A DNA stretch of 64,000 bases from Cyanobium sp. FACHB-13342 (GCF_014697415.1 NZ_JACJRT010000011.1:1-64000); one strand, 5' to 3'; positions 27,401-37,033 are shown, numbered from the stretch's first letter. The notes: generated from the sequence alone by a model not told the origin. A program made the numbers and translations.

Positions 27401-28225
27401 GGCCCGCCGAGCAGCGAAGACGGCAGCCAACCCTGGCCCGCCGATGGCCCCCTGGCCGACTTCCCCCGCGGTGCCCAGGCCGGGGATTGCCTCCACCGGA
27501 TCCTGGAGCAGCTCGACTACTGCCAGCCCGTGGCGGCCCAGGCCGACCTCTGCGCCCGGGAGCTGCAGCGGGCCGGCATCGCCGAAGCCCAGCTGCAGGC
27601 GGTGGTGCAGGGTCTGGAGCAACTGCGCCAGACCCCCCTGGGCGGGGCGTTGGGGGGCTTCCAGTTGGCCCAGCTGACGCCAGAGCGGCGCCTCAATGAA
27701 ATGAATTTCGACCTGCCCCTGGGCCTGGTGCGGGCCCGGGCCCTGGCGCGCCCCTTCAAGGACCATCCCAAGGGCTGGTTTGGGGCCACCTATGCCGAGC
27801 GCCTGGCCGAGCTGGACGTGGCGAGCCAGGGCTTCCTCACCGGCTCGATCGACCTGGTGTTCCGCCACGGCGAACGCTGGTGGGTGGCCGACTGGAAGAG
27901 CAACTGGCTGGGCGAACGGGACGGCCAGGGCCAACCGCTGCGCTGCGGCCCCCATCACTACGCCCCTCCCGCCATGGCCGAGCTGATGGCCGCCAACCAC
28001 TACCCCCTCCAGGCCCACCTCTACCTGGTGGCCCTGCACCGCTACCTGCGCTGGCGCCTGCCCGGCTATCGCCCGGAGCAGCACCTGGGCGGCTACGTGT
28101 ACGTGTTCCTGCGCGGAGTGCCCGGAGCCACCAGCACCACCGGCGCCGTGCCGGGGATGTTCCTCGAGCAGCCCCCCCTCGCCCGGCTGCTGGCCCTCGA
28201 CCAGGTTTTGGGAGGAGCCCGATGA
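24452..28225 (+). CDS. recB: Exodeoxyribonuclease V beta subunit RecB
   Basis: A 1257-aa UvrD/Rep-type SF1A helicase with a C-terminal nuclease domain. Walker A is ASAGTGKTFAL (about residues 28-38). Motif II is DEFQDTDPVQ (about 413-422), with GDPKQAIYRFRGGD after it and VVTVHRSKGLEYPVV as motif V. The nuclease active-site residues are visible as GSIDLVFRHGERWWVADWKSN, written here as GSIDLVF and VADWKSN (about residues 1130-1150). RecB is a 3'-5' motor and the only nuclease of the complex. It overlaps recC and recD by 4 bp each, so the subunits are made in a fixed order. Confidence 0.97.
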   Translation: MTAIPAPEQRFEANSFPLEPGLRLLEASAGTGKTFALAQLVLRYVGEAELDLRQLLVVTFTDAAAAELRDRIGQRLQRALAGLENPELEAPDPTLAAWLDQQRPRSDRLRARLLLALEELDGADITTIHGFCRRTLQRHALEAGLPPELQLETDKGTLVRQVAHNYWQQQVLPLASHLVAGLQTWVKGPDTLEALLGSLDGDPALQLDPLPSGFAVEAPLADQLEALWAEAWGRFQERWSAHGRDLEASFCSAAAAWREQGVKTTTPYNPNPRKDRCGLVDGWIAAQPPGGDYGATAGRNGGAEGLLRDYFHPGAFLKVARGIEGQAGDDGKDAREPSLPERPLLEAVAQLLEGPAEAMVLHACHWGRAELNRRRRQSGRLGFAQLLEGLDPGELATTPLLQAVGERYAVALVDEFQDTDPVQWRILAGAFQPERHRLVLVGDPKQAIYRFRGGDLRTYLHARQAAEAGAGLSSLTDNYRSSRALIAGLNGLMQPGLRRTGLAVPPVRAQQGETNLALAADEHPLQLLWLGGDRSAGEKPPSRTALERELPARIASFTANLLNRGLSEQREASSRPLGPNDICLLVGTHRQADALRGALEGCGIASRLVSQGDVFESAGATALQRLLDALAEPGQAHRLRLLAASPLLGWSAAEIAGAGPEEWSTLAGRLAQWAAQLPRRGLLGVLASLLEQRGLARLSLGGRLLADLQQCGELVAARLHADQLGPAAAADWLRRLRLDPDQDVPDAHQPHSDVVDAAVSVVTVHRSKGLEYPVVICPYLWQAPGGDRGGQGRIGVRWRPADGDLERREAVLDLHLNGNWGAGYGARRQQRQAELEERERLAYVAATRARLLLVLAWGPVQGQQGNPLHPWLFDQEDPPGRDHDPYRDGSDADWRERLEQGIRRRGLPLSLIDPPAKGLRIRWQPASSPTGEPLARGPVPSQPFDPTWGRSSYTSWTLGSHSAAPQAVEEGRETDALVADLEAGPPSSEDGSQPWPADGPLADFPRGAQAGDCLHRILEQLDYCQPVAAQADLCARELQRAGIAEAQLQAVVQGLEQLRQTPLGGALGGFQLAQLTPERRLNEMNFDLPLGLVRARALARPFKDHPKGWFGATYAERLAELDVASQGFLTGSIDLVFRHGERWWVADWKSNWLGERDGQGQPLRCGPHHYAPPAMAELMAANHYPLQAHLYLVALHRYLRWRLPGYRPEQHLGGYVYVFLRGVPGATSTTGAVPGMFLEQPPLARLLALDQVLGGAR

Positions 28226-29808
28226 ACGCCCCCCAACCCACGGACCAGCCCGCCTGGATCCAGGCCCTGGCCGCGGCCCTCGGTGAAGCGGTGCCACGGC
28301 TGCATGGCGCCAACCCCGATCCCCTGGTGGGGGAGCTGATCGAAGCCCTGGCCGTGGCCCTGGCGGAGGGCCAGTTGGAGATCCCCGTGCCCAGCGCCCG
28401 CCATCGCCAGGCCCTGGCCGGCTCGCCCCTCTGCGCCGCCCCCCACGGCCCCCTGGCCCTGGATGGCGATCGGCTGCTGTGGCGCCGCTGGCAACGCCAG
28501 CGGGACGGGGTGCTGCAGGCCCTAATCGCCCGGGCCCAGCGGCCGCTGCAGCCCGCGGGGGAGGCCGCCCCCGCCGACGGACTGGATCGGGATCAGCAAC
28601 GGGCCGTGAGCGCGGTGCTGCGGTACGGCCTGGTGCTGCTGGAAGGGGGCCCCGGCACCGGCAAGACCAGCACCGTGGCCCGCATGCTGGCGGCGGTGCA
28701 GGTCCAGCAACCGGGGAGCCGCATCCACCTGGCCGCCCCCACCGGCAAGGCCGCCGCCCGCCTGCGGGCCGCCCTGGCCAACGCCAACCTGCAGCTGCCC
28801 TGCAGCACCCTGCACCGGCTGCTGGAAAGCCGGGGCGAGCGGTTTGGCCGCAACCGCGACCATCCCCTGGCCCTCGACCTGCTGGTGGTGGATGAGGTGT
28901 CCATGGTCGACCTGCCGTTGATGGAGGCCCTGCTCGACGCCCTGCCCCAGGACTGCCGGCTGGTGCTGGTGGGCGACGCCGCCCAGCTGCCGCCGGTAGG
29001 CCCGGGCCCGGTGCTGCTGGACCTGCAGGCCCCCGAGCGCCGCCAGGCCCTGGGGGACGCCGCCATCGGCTTGCGCACCACTTACCGCAACAACGGCGCC
29101 ATCGCCGCCGTGGCCGCCGCCCTGCGGGCCGGGCACGACCCCCTCGAGGCCTGGCTGCCCTCCCTGCTGGAGCCGCTGCCAGCCGATGCCAACCTGCGCT
29201 GGCTGGAGGCCCCGCCGCGCAGCCTGCCGGCCGCCCTGCTGGAACGGCTGCGGCGGCACCAGGAGCAGCTGGAGCAGCGCTGCCGGACTTGCCCGCCGGA
29301 CGATCCCGCCGCCGCTGCCGCCCTGCTGGCCGCGCTCGAGGCCTGCCTGGTGCTCACCCCCCTGCGCCGCGGTCGCTGGGGGGTGGAAGCCATCCACCAG
29401 GCCCTCCTGGGGGAGGCCGCCAGCCGCTCGGCCCAGCATTGGCCTGTGGGGACCCCGGTGTTGTGCCGCCACAACCTGGTGGAGCTGGGGCTGGCCAACG
29501 GCGACGTGGGCCTGGTGATGGAACAGCCCGGCCGATCCACCGGGGAGCGCCGGCTGCTGTTCAGTGCTCCGGGACAACCCGAACCGCTCTGGATCCATCC
29601 CGCCCAGCTTCCGGATGCGGAACCGGCCCTGGCCCTCACCGTGCACAAGGCCCAGGGCAGTGAGGCCGATGAGGTGTGGGTGCTGATGCCCGACAAGGGC
29701 CGGCCCCAGCGGCGCCTGCTCTACACGGCCCTCACCCGGGCCCGGCAGCAGGCGCGGCTGATCACCCCCTTGCGGGCGCCGGCCGCGAGCGCCAGCCTGG
29801 CGCCGTGA
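28222..29808 (+). CDS. recD: Exodeoxyribonuclease V alpha subunit RecD
   Basis: A 528-aa SF1B helicase, the 5'-3' motor of RecBCD. Start ATG 28222 lies inside the recB stop. A helical N-terminal domain is followed by Walker A GGPGTGKTSTVARML (about residues 139-153), APTGKAAARL, motif II VVDEVSMVDLP, GDAAQLPPVGPG and the C-terminal VHKAQGSEADEVWV and TALTRARQQ. The length fits RecD of the RecBCD type rather than the longer RecD2. It overlaps the downstream cupin gene by GTGA. With recC and recB the operon encodes a complete RecBCD. Confidence 0.96.
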   Translation: MNAPQPTDQPAWIQALAAALGEAVPRLHGANPDPLVGELIEALAVALAEGQLEIPVPSARHRQALAGSPLCAAPHGPLALDGDRLLWRRWQRQRDGVLQALIARAQRPLQPAGEAAPADGLDRDQQRAVSAVLRYGLVLLEGGPGTGKTSTVARMLAAVQVQQPGSRIHLAAPTGKAAARLRAALANANLQLPCSTLHRLLESRGERFGRNRDHPLALDLLVVDEVSMVDLPLMEALLDALPQDCRLVLVGDAAQLPPVGPGPVLLDLQAPERRQALGDAAIGLRTTYRNNGAIAAVAAALRAGHDPLEAWLPSLLEPLPADANLRWLEAPPRSLPAALLERLRRHQEQLEQRCRTCPPDDPAAAAALLAALEACLVLTPLRRGRWGVEAIHQALLGEAASRSAQHWPVGTPVLCRHNLVELGLANGDVGLVMEQPGRSTGERRLLFSAPGQPEPLWIHPAQLPDAEPALALTVHKAQGSEADEVWVLMPDKGRPQRRLLYTALTRARQQARLITPLRAPAASASLAP

Positions 29809-30170
29809 CCCATCCCGAGCCCACCAACCCCGACGGCCGGGCGGAACGCCCTTGGGGCTGGTTCGAAACCCTGGCCAGCGGCGACCACTACCTGGTGAAA
29901 CGGCTGCTGATCCGCAGCGGCCGGCGCCTGAGCCTGCAGCGTCACCAGCACCGCTGCGAACACTGGGTGGTGGTGGCGGGCAGTGGAGAGCTGCAGGTGG
30001 GTGAGGTGCTGACGGCTGCGGTGCCGGGCACCACGGTGTTCATTCCCCAGGGAGCACTGCATCGGGCCCAGGGAGGCCACACCGACCTCGAGATCGTCGA
30101 GGTGCAGCGGGGGGATTGGCTCAGCGAAACCGACATTGAACGCCTGGCCGATGACTTCGGCAGGCTCTGA
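29805..30170 (+). CDS. Cupin, mannose-6-phosphate isomerase type II C-terminal-like
   Basis: A 121-aa single cupin starting at GTG 29805, which overlaps the recD stop. The pattern ERPWGWFETL, LQRHQHRCEHW with three potential metal ligands, FIPQGALHRAQG and EIVEVQRGDWLSETDI is that of the C-terminal isomerase domain of bifunctional mannose-1-P guanylyltransferase/mannose-6-P isomerase. The guanylyltransferase half is absent, so it is a stand-alone isomerase-like cupin. A role in GDP-mannose supply for surface polysaccharide is possible. Its coupling to recD is probably only organisational. Confidence 0.83.
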   Translation: MTHPEPTNPDGRAERPWGWFETLASGDHYLVKRLLIRSGRRLSLQRHQHRCEHWVVVAGSGELQVGEVLTAAVPGTTVFIPQGALHRAQGGHTDLEIVEVQRGDWLSETDIERLADDFGRL

Positions 30171-30379
30171 GAGGCCGCCAGCACGAGTGATAAAGTTTTG
30201 GTTCAGCCTTTTTCAAGGGCAGGGCAGTTTTGTTGAGTGCAGGCGAGAGCCTCTGAAGACCGGGTTCGGCCGCGCAGCGTTCAGCTGATCAGCCATGGCC
30301 CATCCCTTCAGCGTTCTGGTCTCCATTGGGTTTCTGCCGGCCTGCGTTCAAGGACTTCAACCAGGCCAAATTGAATCCA
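30171..30379 (+). promoter_or_regulatory. Upstream region and probable long 5' leader of the RNA helicase gene
   Basis: About 210 bp without a gene. A -10-like GATAAA at 30188-30193 starts a T-rich stretch. If transcription begins just after it, the leader is about 180 nt and contains small inverted repeats around TCAGCTGATCAGC (30278-30290). Long leaders are common for cold-induced RNA helicase genes. The position of the true helicase start codon (TTG 30326, TTG 30371 or GTG 30380) affects the leader length. Confidence 0.35.
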
Positions 30380-32173
30380 GTGACCGAACTTTCCAACGGC
30401 GGCAGTTTCACCTGCTCCGTCGAAATCAATGCGCCCCTCGAGGCCACGCCTGAGCGGGAACCCTCCAACGCCGAGGGCTTTGCCCGCTTCGGCTTCGGGC
30501 CCGAACTGCTCAAGGCCCTCGAGACCCTCGGCTACCAGGACCCCACCCCGATCCAGAAAGCCGCCATCCCGGAGCTGATGCTGGGCCGGGACCTGGTGGG
30601 CCAGGCCCAGACCGGCACCGGCAAGACCGCAGCCTTCGCCCTGCCGATGCTGGCCGCCCTCGACCCCCAGGAGCGCAAGCCCCAGGTGCTGGTGCTGGCC
30701 CCAACCCGGGAACTGGCGCTGCAGGTGGCCGATGCCTTCAACAGCTATGCCGTCAATCTGACCGGCGTGCGCACCCTGGCGATCTACGGCGGTGCCGATT
30801 TCCGCGACCAAATCCACCAGCTCAAACGCGGTGTTCAGATCGTGGTGGGCACCCCGGGCCGGGTTATGGACCACATGCGCCAGGGCACCCTCGACCTCTC
30901 CAATCTGCGGGCCCTGGTGCTCGACGAGGCCGACGAAATGCTGCGCATGGGCTTCATCGACGACGTCGAATGGGTGCTCGAGCAACTCCCCCAACAGCGT
31001 CAGGTGGTGCTGTTCTCAGCCACCATGCCGGCCGAGATTCGGCGCATTTCCCAGAAATATCTCAACTCTCCGGCTGAGGTCACGATCAAGCAAAAGGCTG
31101 CGGACGCCAGCCGCATCCGTCAGCGCTTCTTGATGGTGCACGCCCCCCACAAGCTGTCCGCCCTGGAGCGGGTGCTTGAGGCCGAAACCAGCGAAGGTGT
31201 GATCATCTTTGCCCGCACCAAGGCGATCACCATCACGGTGGCGGAATCCCTGGAGCAGCACGGCTACGACGTGGCCGTGCTCAACGGCGACGTGCCCCAG
31301 GCCCAGCGGGAACGCACGATCGAACGGCTCAAGAGTGGCCAGGTGGACGTGCTCGTTGCCACCGACGTGGCTGCCCGCGGTCTCGATGTGGACCGGATCG
31401 GCCTGGTGATCAACTACGACATCCCCTTCGATTCCGAGGCCTACGTGCACCGGATCGGCCGCACGGGGCGGGCGGGCCGCAGCGGCGACGCCATCCTGTT
31501 TCTCACCCCCCGGGAGCGACGCTTCCTGGGCGGCCTGGAGCGGGCGGTGGGCAAGCCGATCGAGGAGATGGACGTGCCCAGCAACGCCACCATCAACCAG
31601 AACCGGCTCGATCGGATGCGCGCCCGGCTCACCGGCTGCCTGCAGACGCCGGCCAGCAGTGAGCAGGAGCGCGCCCTGCTGAGCGAAATCCTGCAGCGGG
31701 TGGCCCAGGAACTGGGCTCGAGTCCGGACCAACTGGCCCTCGCCGCCCTGGAACTGAGCCTGGCGGGTAAACCGCTGCTGCTGCAGAGCGAGGAGAACTT
31801 CAACCAGGTGCGCCAGAACGGTCCTGCCCGGGATGGGGGCCGCGAATTTGGCCGCGACCGGGGCCGGGGTCGCGAGCTCGGCCGCGATGGGGATCGGGGC
31901 CCCCGGGGTGACCGCCCCATGGGACCGCCGGAAGATCACATGGAGCGTTTCCGGGTGGAAGTGGGCTGGCGGGACCGGATCAAGCCCGGCAACATCGTGG
32001 GTGCCATTGCCAACGAGGCCGGTCTGAACGGTCGCTCCATCGGCCGCATCCAGATCTTTGACACCCACAGCACCGTGGACCTCCCCAAGGGCATGCCCGA
32101 TGAGGTCTTCCAAGGTCTGCGCCAACTGCGGGTGATGAACAAACCGCTGCAGATCTCCCGCCTGCAGGGGTAA
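30380..32173 (+). CDS. DEAD-box ATP-dependent RNA helicase (DeaD/CsdA type)
   Basis: A 597-aa protein from GTG 30380; TTG 30371 and TTG 30326 are possible longer starts. Motifs in order: the Q motif with FARFGFGPELLKALETLGY, AQTGTGKT (about residue 75), VLDEADEML (about 180), FSATMP, and the helicase-C block ATDVAARGLDVDRIG and HRIGRTGRAGR. An Arg/Gly/Asp-rich linker (near residues 485-515) connects to a DbpA-type RNA-binding domain (VGWRDRIKPGNIVGAI, IGRIQIFDTHSTVDLP). It probably unwinds RNA in ribosome assembly and cold adaptation, as in CsdA and cyanobacterial CrhR. A long leader precedes it. Confidence 0.95.
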   Translation: MTELSNGGSFTCSVEINAPLEATPEREPSNAEGFARFGFGPELLKALETLGYQDPTPIQKAAIPELMLGRDLVGQAQTGTGKTAAFALPMLAALDPQERKPQVLVLAPTRELALQVADAFNSYAVNLTGVRTLAIYGGADFRDQIHQLKRGVQIVVGTPGRVMDHMRQGTLDLSNLRALVLDEADEMLRMGFIDDVEWVLEQLPQQRQVVLFSATMPAEIRRISQKYLNSPAEVTIKQKAADASRIRQRFLMVHAPHKLSALERVLEAETSEGVIIFARTKAITITVAESLEQHGYDVAVLNGDVPQAQRERTIERLKSGQVDVLVATDVAARGLDVDRIGLVINYDIPFDSEAYVHRIGRTGRAGRSGDAILFLTPRERRFLGGLERAVGKPIEEMDVPSNATINQNRLDRMRARLTGCLQTPASSEQERALLSEILQRVAQELGSSPDQLALAALELSLAGKPLLLQSEENFNQVRQNGPARDGGREFGRDRGRGRELGRDGDRGPRGDRPMGPPEDHMERFRVEVGWRDRIKPGNIVGAIANEAGLNGRSIGRIQIFDTHSTVDLPKGMPDEVFQGLRQLRVMNKPLQISRLQG

Positions 32174-32215
32174 TCCCTCGGGGCAGCCCCACCCGCCTGC
32201 ACCAGGCCACCCACC

Positions 32216-32530
32216 ATGCGTCCCCGCACCCTGCGATTGGCCCCCGTTGGCCTGCTGCTGCTGGGCCTGATTGCCTGGGTACCGGCGGGTCAATCCACCG
32301 GCGTGGCGGAGGTGGTGAAGGCCTTCTGCCTCTCGGCCTATCAAGCCGACCTGAAGAAACAGGGGAAGGCCCTGCCCCTGGCCCAGATCGACCGAACCTG
32401 CGGATGCGTGGGGGAGCGGGTGGCCCAGGGCAGCGACGTGGAGGAAGCCCACGACGCCTGCGGGCGCCACTCGGACCAGCGTGCCGTGAGGGCTCCCTCA
32501 CCGCAAACCGGCCCGGGGACCATCAACTAG
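32216..32530 (+). CDS. Small exported protein with Cys residues
   Basis: A 104-aa protein starting at ATG 32216. A signal peptide (LRLAPVGLLLLGLIAWVPAG) is followed by a short mature part with four cysteines (KAFCLSAY, RTCGCVGERV and DACGRH), which suggests disulfides or a metal site in the periplasm or lumen. The tail is Pro/Gly-rich and disordered. No family is recognised. It follows the helicase by 42 bp and its stop overlaps the stop of a convergent small gene by 4 bp. Confidence 0.55.
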   Translation: MRPRTLRLAPVGLLLLGLIAWVPAGQSTGVAEVVKAFCLSAYQADLKKQGKALPLAQIDRTCGCVGERVAQGSDVEEAHDACGRHSDQRAVRAPSPQTGPGTIN

Positions 32531-32727
32531 GCGCAGAGACGGGTCACCTCGCCAAGGCTGATACTCGTGACCTCGGCGAGCGAGAGCCGCTCGACAGCGG
32601 CGATCAAAGAGCTCTGCACAGCGGCACTTTCACTGCTGACCAGGCTCTGCAGCAGGTCAAAGCGATCCTGGGGAGCCAGCTCGCCGTCCTCGCGCCAGGC
32701 GAGGCTCCAGGGGACAGGTGCTGTCAT
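32527..32727 (-). CDS. Small conserved hypothetical protein
   Basis: A 66-aa acidic protein starting at ATG 32727, preceded by an in-frame GTG. It reads MTAPVPWSLAWREDGEL, then DRFDLLQSLVSSESAAVQ and IAAVERLSLAEVTSISLGE. This is two amphipathic helices and a short tail, probably soluble. I recognise it only as a short picocyanobacterial-type ORF without known function. It is convergent with the small exported protein gene and divergent from the RRM gene. Confidence 0.5.
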   Translation of the reverse strand: MTAPVPWSLAWREDGELAPQDRFDLLQSLVSSESAAVQSSLIAAVERLSLAEVTSISLGEVTRLCA

Positions 32728-32984
32728 CACGGAGTTCGCGGTTGATCAGGGTTTGCTGACAATGGGCCATGATCGGGGATCACGGAGCGGACTACAGGGT
32801 GTCTTCAGAAACCGCTTCATGGTTCTCCATGATCCAGGCCTCCCTGGCGAAGACCGGCGCGGCAGAACGGTAAGGTTGGCGGTGATTCCTAGGCGTTCTG
32901 GCCCCTTCCGGCACCGTTAGCTCCTGCTGGCATGCCCGAGGTCCCGCAGCATCAACCGAATCAGTTCCAGGATTTGCTCCATTA
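32728..32984 (+). promoter_or_regulatory. Upstream region / probable leader of the RRM gene
   Basis: This 257-bp gap between two divergent genes holds no credible ORF (a 66-aa minus-strand frame here is antisense noise). A TAAGGT -10-like hexamer at 32872-32877 would give a leader of about 105 nt for the RRM gene. Cyanobacterial rbp genes often have such cold-responsive leaders, but I see no named element. Confidence 0.3.
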
Positions 32985-33380
32985 ATGACCATTTACGTTG
33001 GCAACCTCTCGTTCCAAGCCGAACGGGAGGACCTGCTTGATCTCTTCGGCCAGTACGGAGAGGTGCGCCAGTGCAGCCTGCCCCTCGACCGGGAAACCGG
33101 CCGCAAGCGTGGCTTCGCCTTTGTTGAACTCGCCGATGACGCGGCGGAACAGAAAGCCATCGACGACCTCCAGGACGTCGAGTGGATGGGCCGCATGATC
33201 CGCGTCAACAAGGCCACGCCCCGTGAGGGCGGTGGTGGTGGTGGCGGCGGCCGCGGTGGCTACGGCGGCGGCGGCAACCGTGGTGGCGGTGGCGGTGGCG
33301 GCTACGGCGGCGGTGGCGGTGGCTACGGCGGCGGCGGTGGGGGCTACGGCGGTGGGGGCGGCGGCGGCAACCGCTGGTAA
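32985..33380 (+). CDS. Glycine-rich RNA-binding protein (RRM, Rbp type)
   Basis: A 131-aa protein. The single RRM (residues 1-78) has RNP2 IYVGNLSF at the N-terminus and RNP1 KRGFAFVEL near residue 42. A tail of about 50 residues follows, made almost only of Gly with Tyr, Arg and Asn. Rbp proteins of this type bind single-stranded RNA. In cyanobacteria they are induced by cold and help locate thylakoid-protein mRNAs. The gene ends just before a strong terminator. The length is longer than many Rbp proteins because of the Gly-rich tail. Confidence 0.95.
   Translation: MTIYVGNLSFQAEREDLLDLFGQYGEVRQCSLPLDRETGRKRGFAFVELADDAAEQKAIDDLQDVEWMGRMIRVNKATPREGGGGGGGGRGGYGGGGNRGGGGGGGYGGGGGGYGGGGGGYGGGGGGGNRW
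33222..33377 (+). repeat. GGC/GGT-rich repeat coding for the Gly-rich tail
   Basis: Nearly pure GGN codons interrupted by TAC, AAC and CGT, forming short imperfect units of the type TACGGCGGCGGTGGC. This makes the tract prone to slippage, so tail length can vary between strains. Confidence 0.75.
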
Positions 33381-33411
33381 GTCCCTCGGCCTGGTCCCGT
33401 TCCCAGCCAAG

Positions 33412-33454
33412 AACCCCTGGTCGTGGAGCCTTCCACAGCCAGGGGTCTTTTGTT
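33412..33454 (+). terminator. Intrinsic terminator after the RRM gene
   Basis: ACCCCTGG at 33413-33420 pairs with CCAGGGGT at 33439-33446. An inner stem TGGA/TCCA is closed by a GCCT loop. CTTTTGTT follows directly. It lies 32 bp after the stop codon of the RRM gene and is the clearest terminator in the window. Confidence 0.85.
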
Positions 33455-33486
33455 GGCCGGAGACCAGGCCCTTGGGGGCGGGAGTG

Positions 33487-33684
33487 CTAGCGGAGCAGCT
33501 GCGGCAGCTCCTGCTCCAGTTCATGGAGTTGGTCGTCTTGCCAGGTCCGCTGACGCAGGGCTGCGCCCGGCAGATCGGGGATGGGCTCACCCTCGCGGGG
33601 CTCTGGCAACCAGGCCTTCAGATGGCGACGGCGCACCTTGGCCGTCCAGCGATGAAAGCGGTTGAACGCTCTGCTTTTCGTCAT
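33487..33684 (-). CDS. Small basic conserved hypothetical protein
   Basis: A 65-aa protein starting at ATG 33684. The N-terminal half is strongly basic (MTKSRAFNRFHRWTAKVRRR) and the C-terminal half acidic (DDQLHELEQELPQLLR), with a Pro-rich middle. It is a plausible nucleic-acid- or ribosome-associated small protein. I recall similar short proteins in picocyanobacteria but know no function. It is convergent with the RRM gene across the terminator and divergent from the ABC transporter. Confidence 0.6.
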   Translation of the reverse strand: MTKSRAFNRFHRWTAKVRRRHLKAWLPEPREGEPIPDLPGAALRQRTWQDDQLHELEQELPQLLR

Positions 33685-33777
33685 GGCACCTCCAGGGGAG
33701 ATGCCTTCGGTCTACGCCTGCCGCACCCAGCCAACCAGGGAAACGCCAAGATCTTCACCAACGAATCCCGCCCGGCC

Positions 33778-35583
<1,806 letters not shown>

Positions 35584-35612
35584 GGCCCTGATCGTGCAAT
35601 AGCTTTTGGGGG

Positions 35613-36539
35613 ATGAAAACCCCTCCGGCCAAGCGGCCCCGAAAGCGAGGAAACCGCAGCGCGGTGCTGCTGGCGATCGGGGTTGGCCTGGGCAGTGGTC
35701 TGCTGCTGGCGAGCCCGCTCTCCCAACTGCTCAGCGACACGGCCTCGGGAAGCAACACCGCGATCACCAACCCCTTCGCGGCCTGGAGTGGCATCACCAA
35801 CCAGGACGTCCTTTTGCTCGGCACCGATGTGGGTGGCGGCAACACCGATGTGATCGCCAGCCTGCGGGTGGATGGCGGCATCACCCGGATCACCCAGGTG
35901 CCCCGCGACACCTACATCGAGGCCGAGGGCTATGGCCCCCACAAGATCAACGCCCTCTACAGCCTGGGCGGCACCGACCTGCTCAAACGGGAGCTGGCCC
36001 GCAAGCTGGGCCGGCCGATCACCCACCACGTGGTGGTGAACCTCTCCGCGATCCGGCGCATGGCCGATGCCCTCGGCGGCATTGAGGTGGATGTGCCGAA
36101 ACGGATGGCCTACACGGACAACAGCCAGGGTCTGTATATCGACCTGCAACCGGGCCTGCAGACCCTGAAGGGACGGGACCTGGAGGGCTTCCTGCGCTTC
36201 CGCCACGACGAAATGGGTGACATCGGTCGGCTGGAGCGCCAGCAGCTGGCCCTGCAGGCCCTGTTCCGCAAACTCACCCGACCGGAGCACCTGGTGCGCC
36301 TGCCGGTGCTGCTGGCGGCCGCCGGGAAAGACCTCAAAACGGATCTGGGCCCCATGGAGCTGGGCGGGCTGATCACGGCCATGGGCACCACCCAGCTGGA
36401 AACCAAGCGCCTCGGCGGGCGGCCCTTCTATCGCAACGACATCAGCTACTGGGAAGCGGATTGGCCCCAACCGGTGCTGGACGGCTCGAGCAGCGAGGGA
36501 GACTCCGCCAACGAGGGACGCTACCGCTTCCTGTTCTGA
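35613..36539 (+). CDS. LytR-CpsA-Psr (LCP) family cell-wall polymer ligase
   Basis: A 308-aa protein. A basic N-terminus (KRPRKRGNRS) and one signal-anchor helix (VLLAIGVGLGSGLLLASPL) are followed by the LCP domain: NQDVLLLGTDVGGGNTDVI, ITQVPRDTYI, GPHKINALYSLGG and FLRFRHDEMGDIGRLERQQ. These contain the conserved Arg and Asp residues that bind the pyrophosphate-lipid substrate. The family transfers polymers from undecaprenyl carriers to peptidoglycan, with the active site on the periplasmic side. Its 3' end overlaps the convergent MgtC-like gene by 19 bp. Confidence 0.93.
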   Translation: MKTPPAKRPRKRGNRSAVLLAIGVGLGSGLLLASPLSQLLSDTASGSNTAITNPFAAWSGITNQDVLLLGTDVGGGNTDVIASLRVDGGITRITQVPRDTYIEAEGYGPHKINALYSLGGTDLLKRELARKLGRPITHHVVVNLSAIRRMADALGGIEVDVPKRMAYTDNSQGLYIDLQPGLQTLKGRDLEGFLRFRHDEMGDIGRLERQQLALQALFRKLTRPEHLVRLPVLLAAAGKDLKTDLGPMELGGLITAMGTTQLETKRLGGRPFYRNDISYWEADWPQPVLDGSSSEGDSANEGRYRFLF

Positions 36540-37033
36540 TCCACTTCTGGATCGATGGTCGGCCTGGTGCTGCCATTGGTCCGCTGGGACAGGGTGATCA
36601 GGGCCAGCACCAGGGCCGCCCCGGCCAGCAGGGGGGTGGAGGCCGCCACCGTGACGCCCAGGGCGGCGGTGAACCAGATCGAAGCGGCGCTGGTCAGACC
36701 ACGCACCTCCGGCACGCCTGTCTTGTCGCCACTGGGGGGCACCAGGATCTCGCCCGCCCCCAGGAAGCCAATTCCGGTGGCGACCCCCTGAATGACCCGG
36801 CTGCGGGCCTGGGGATCGGGACCGGCCGCCAGCACCATCAGACAGGCACTGAGCCCCACCAGCACGTGGACGCGCAGGCGATTGGGGTGGCTGGTGTTGC
36901 CGTGGTGGGCGCGGTTCATGCCCACGGCAAGGCCGCACAGCACCGCCAGACCGAGGCGCAGCAGGATCTGCAGGTCCAGGGTGAAGGGCAATGATCCGCA
37001 GCCAGTCACACCATCATCATTTCCACTGGACAA
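36521..37033 (-). CDS. MgtC/SapB-family membrane protein
   Basis: A 170-aa protein from TTG 37033; GTG 37009, which begins just before the first helix, may be the real start. It has four hydrophobic helices. The family signature follows helix 1: VGMNRAHHGNTSHPNRLRVH, then VLVGLSACLMVLA and GVATGIGFLGAGEIL, then VRGLTSAASIWFTAALG. MgtC proteins are linked to magnesium limitation and membrane-potential control, and the cyanobacterial function is unproven. It is divergent from the first FUSC gene, with 33 bp between the starts, so a shared promoter region is likely. Confidence 0.85.
   Translation of the reverse strand: MSSGNDDGVTGCGSLPFTLDLQILLRLGLAVLCGLAVGMNRAHHGNTSHPNRLRVHVLVGLSACLMVLAAGPDPQARSRVIQGVATGIGFLGAGEILVPPSGDKTGVPEVRGLTSAASIWFTAALGVTVAASTPLLAGAALVLALITLSQRTNGSTRPTIDPEVDQNRKR

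Noticed and set aside
32792-32992. A 66-aa ORF on the minus strand before the RRM gene
   Set aside because: No recognisable pattern, and it overlaps the RRM start and its probable leader.
33222-33377. Possible CRISPR-like or tandem repeat array
   Set aside because: The repeats are in frame, encode the Gly-rich tail of the RRM protein and have no spacers.
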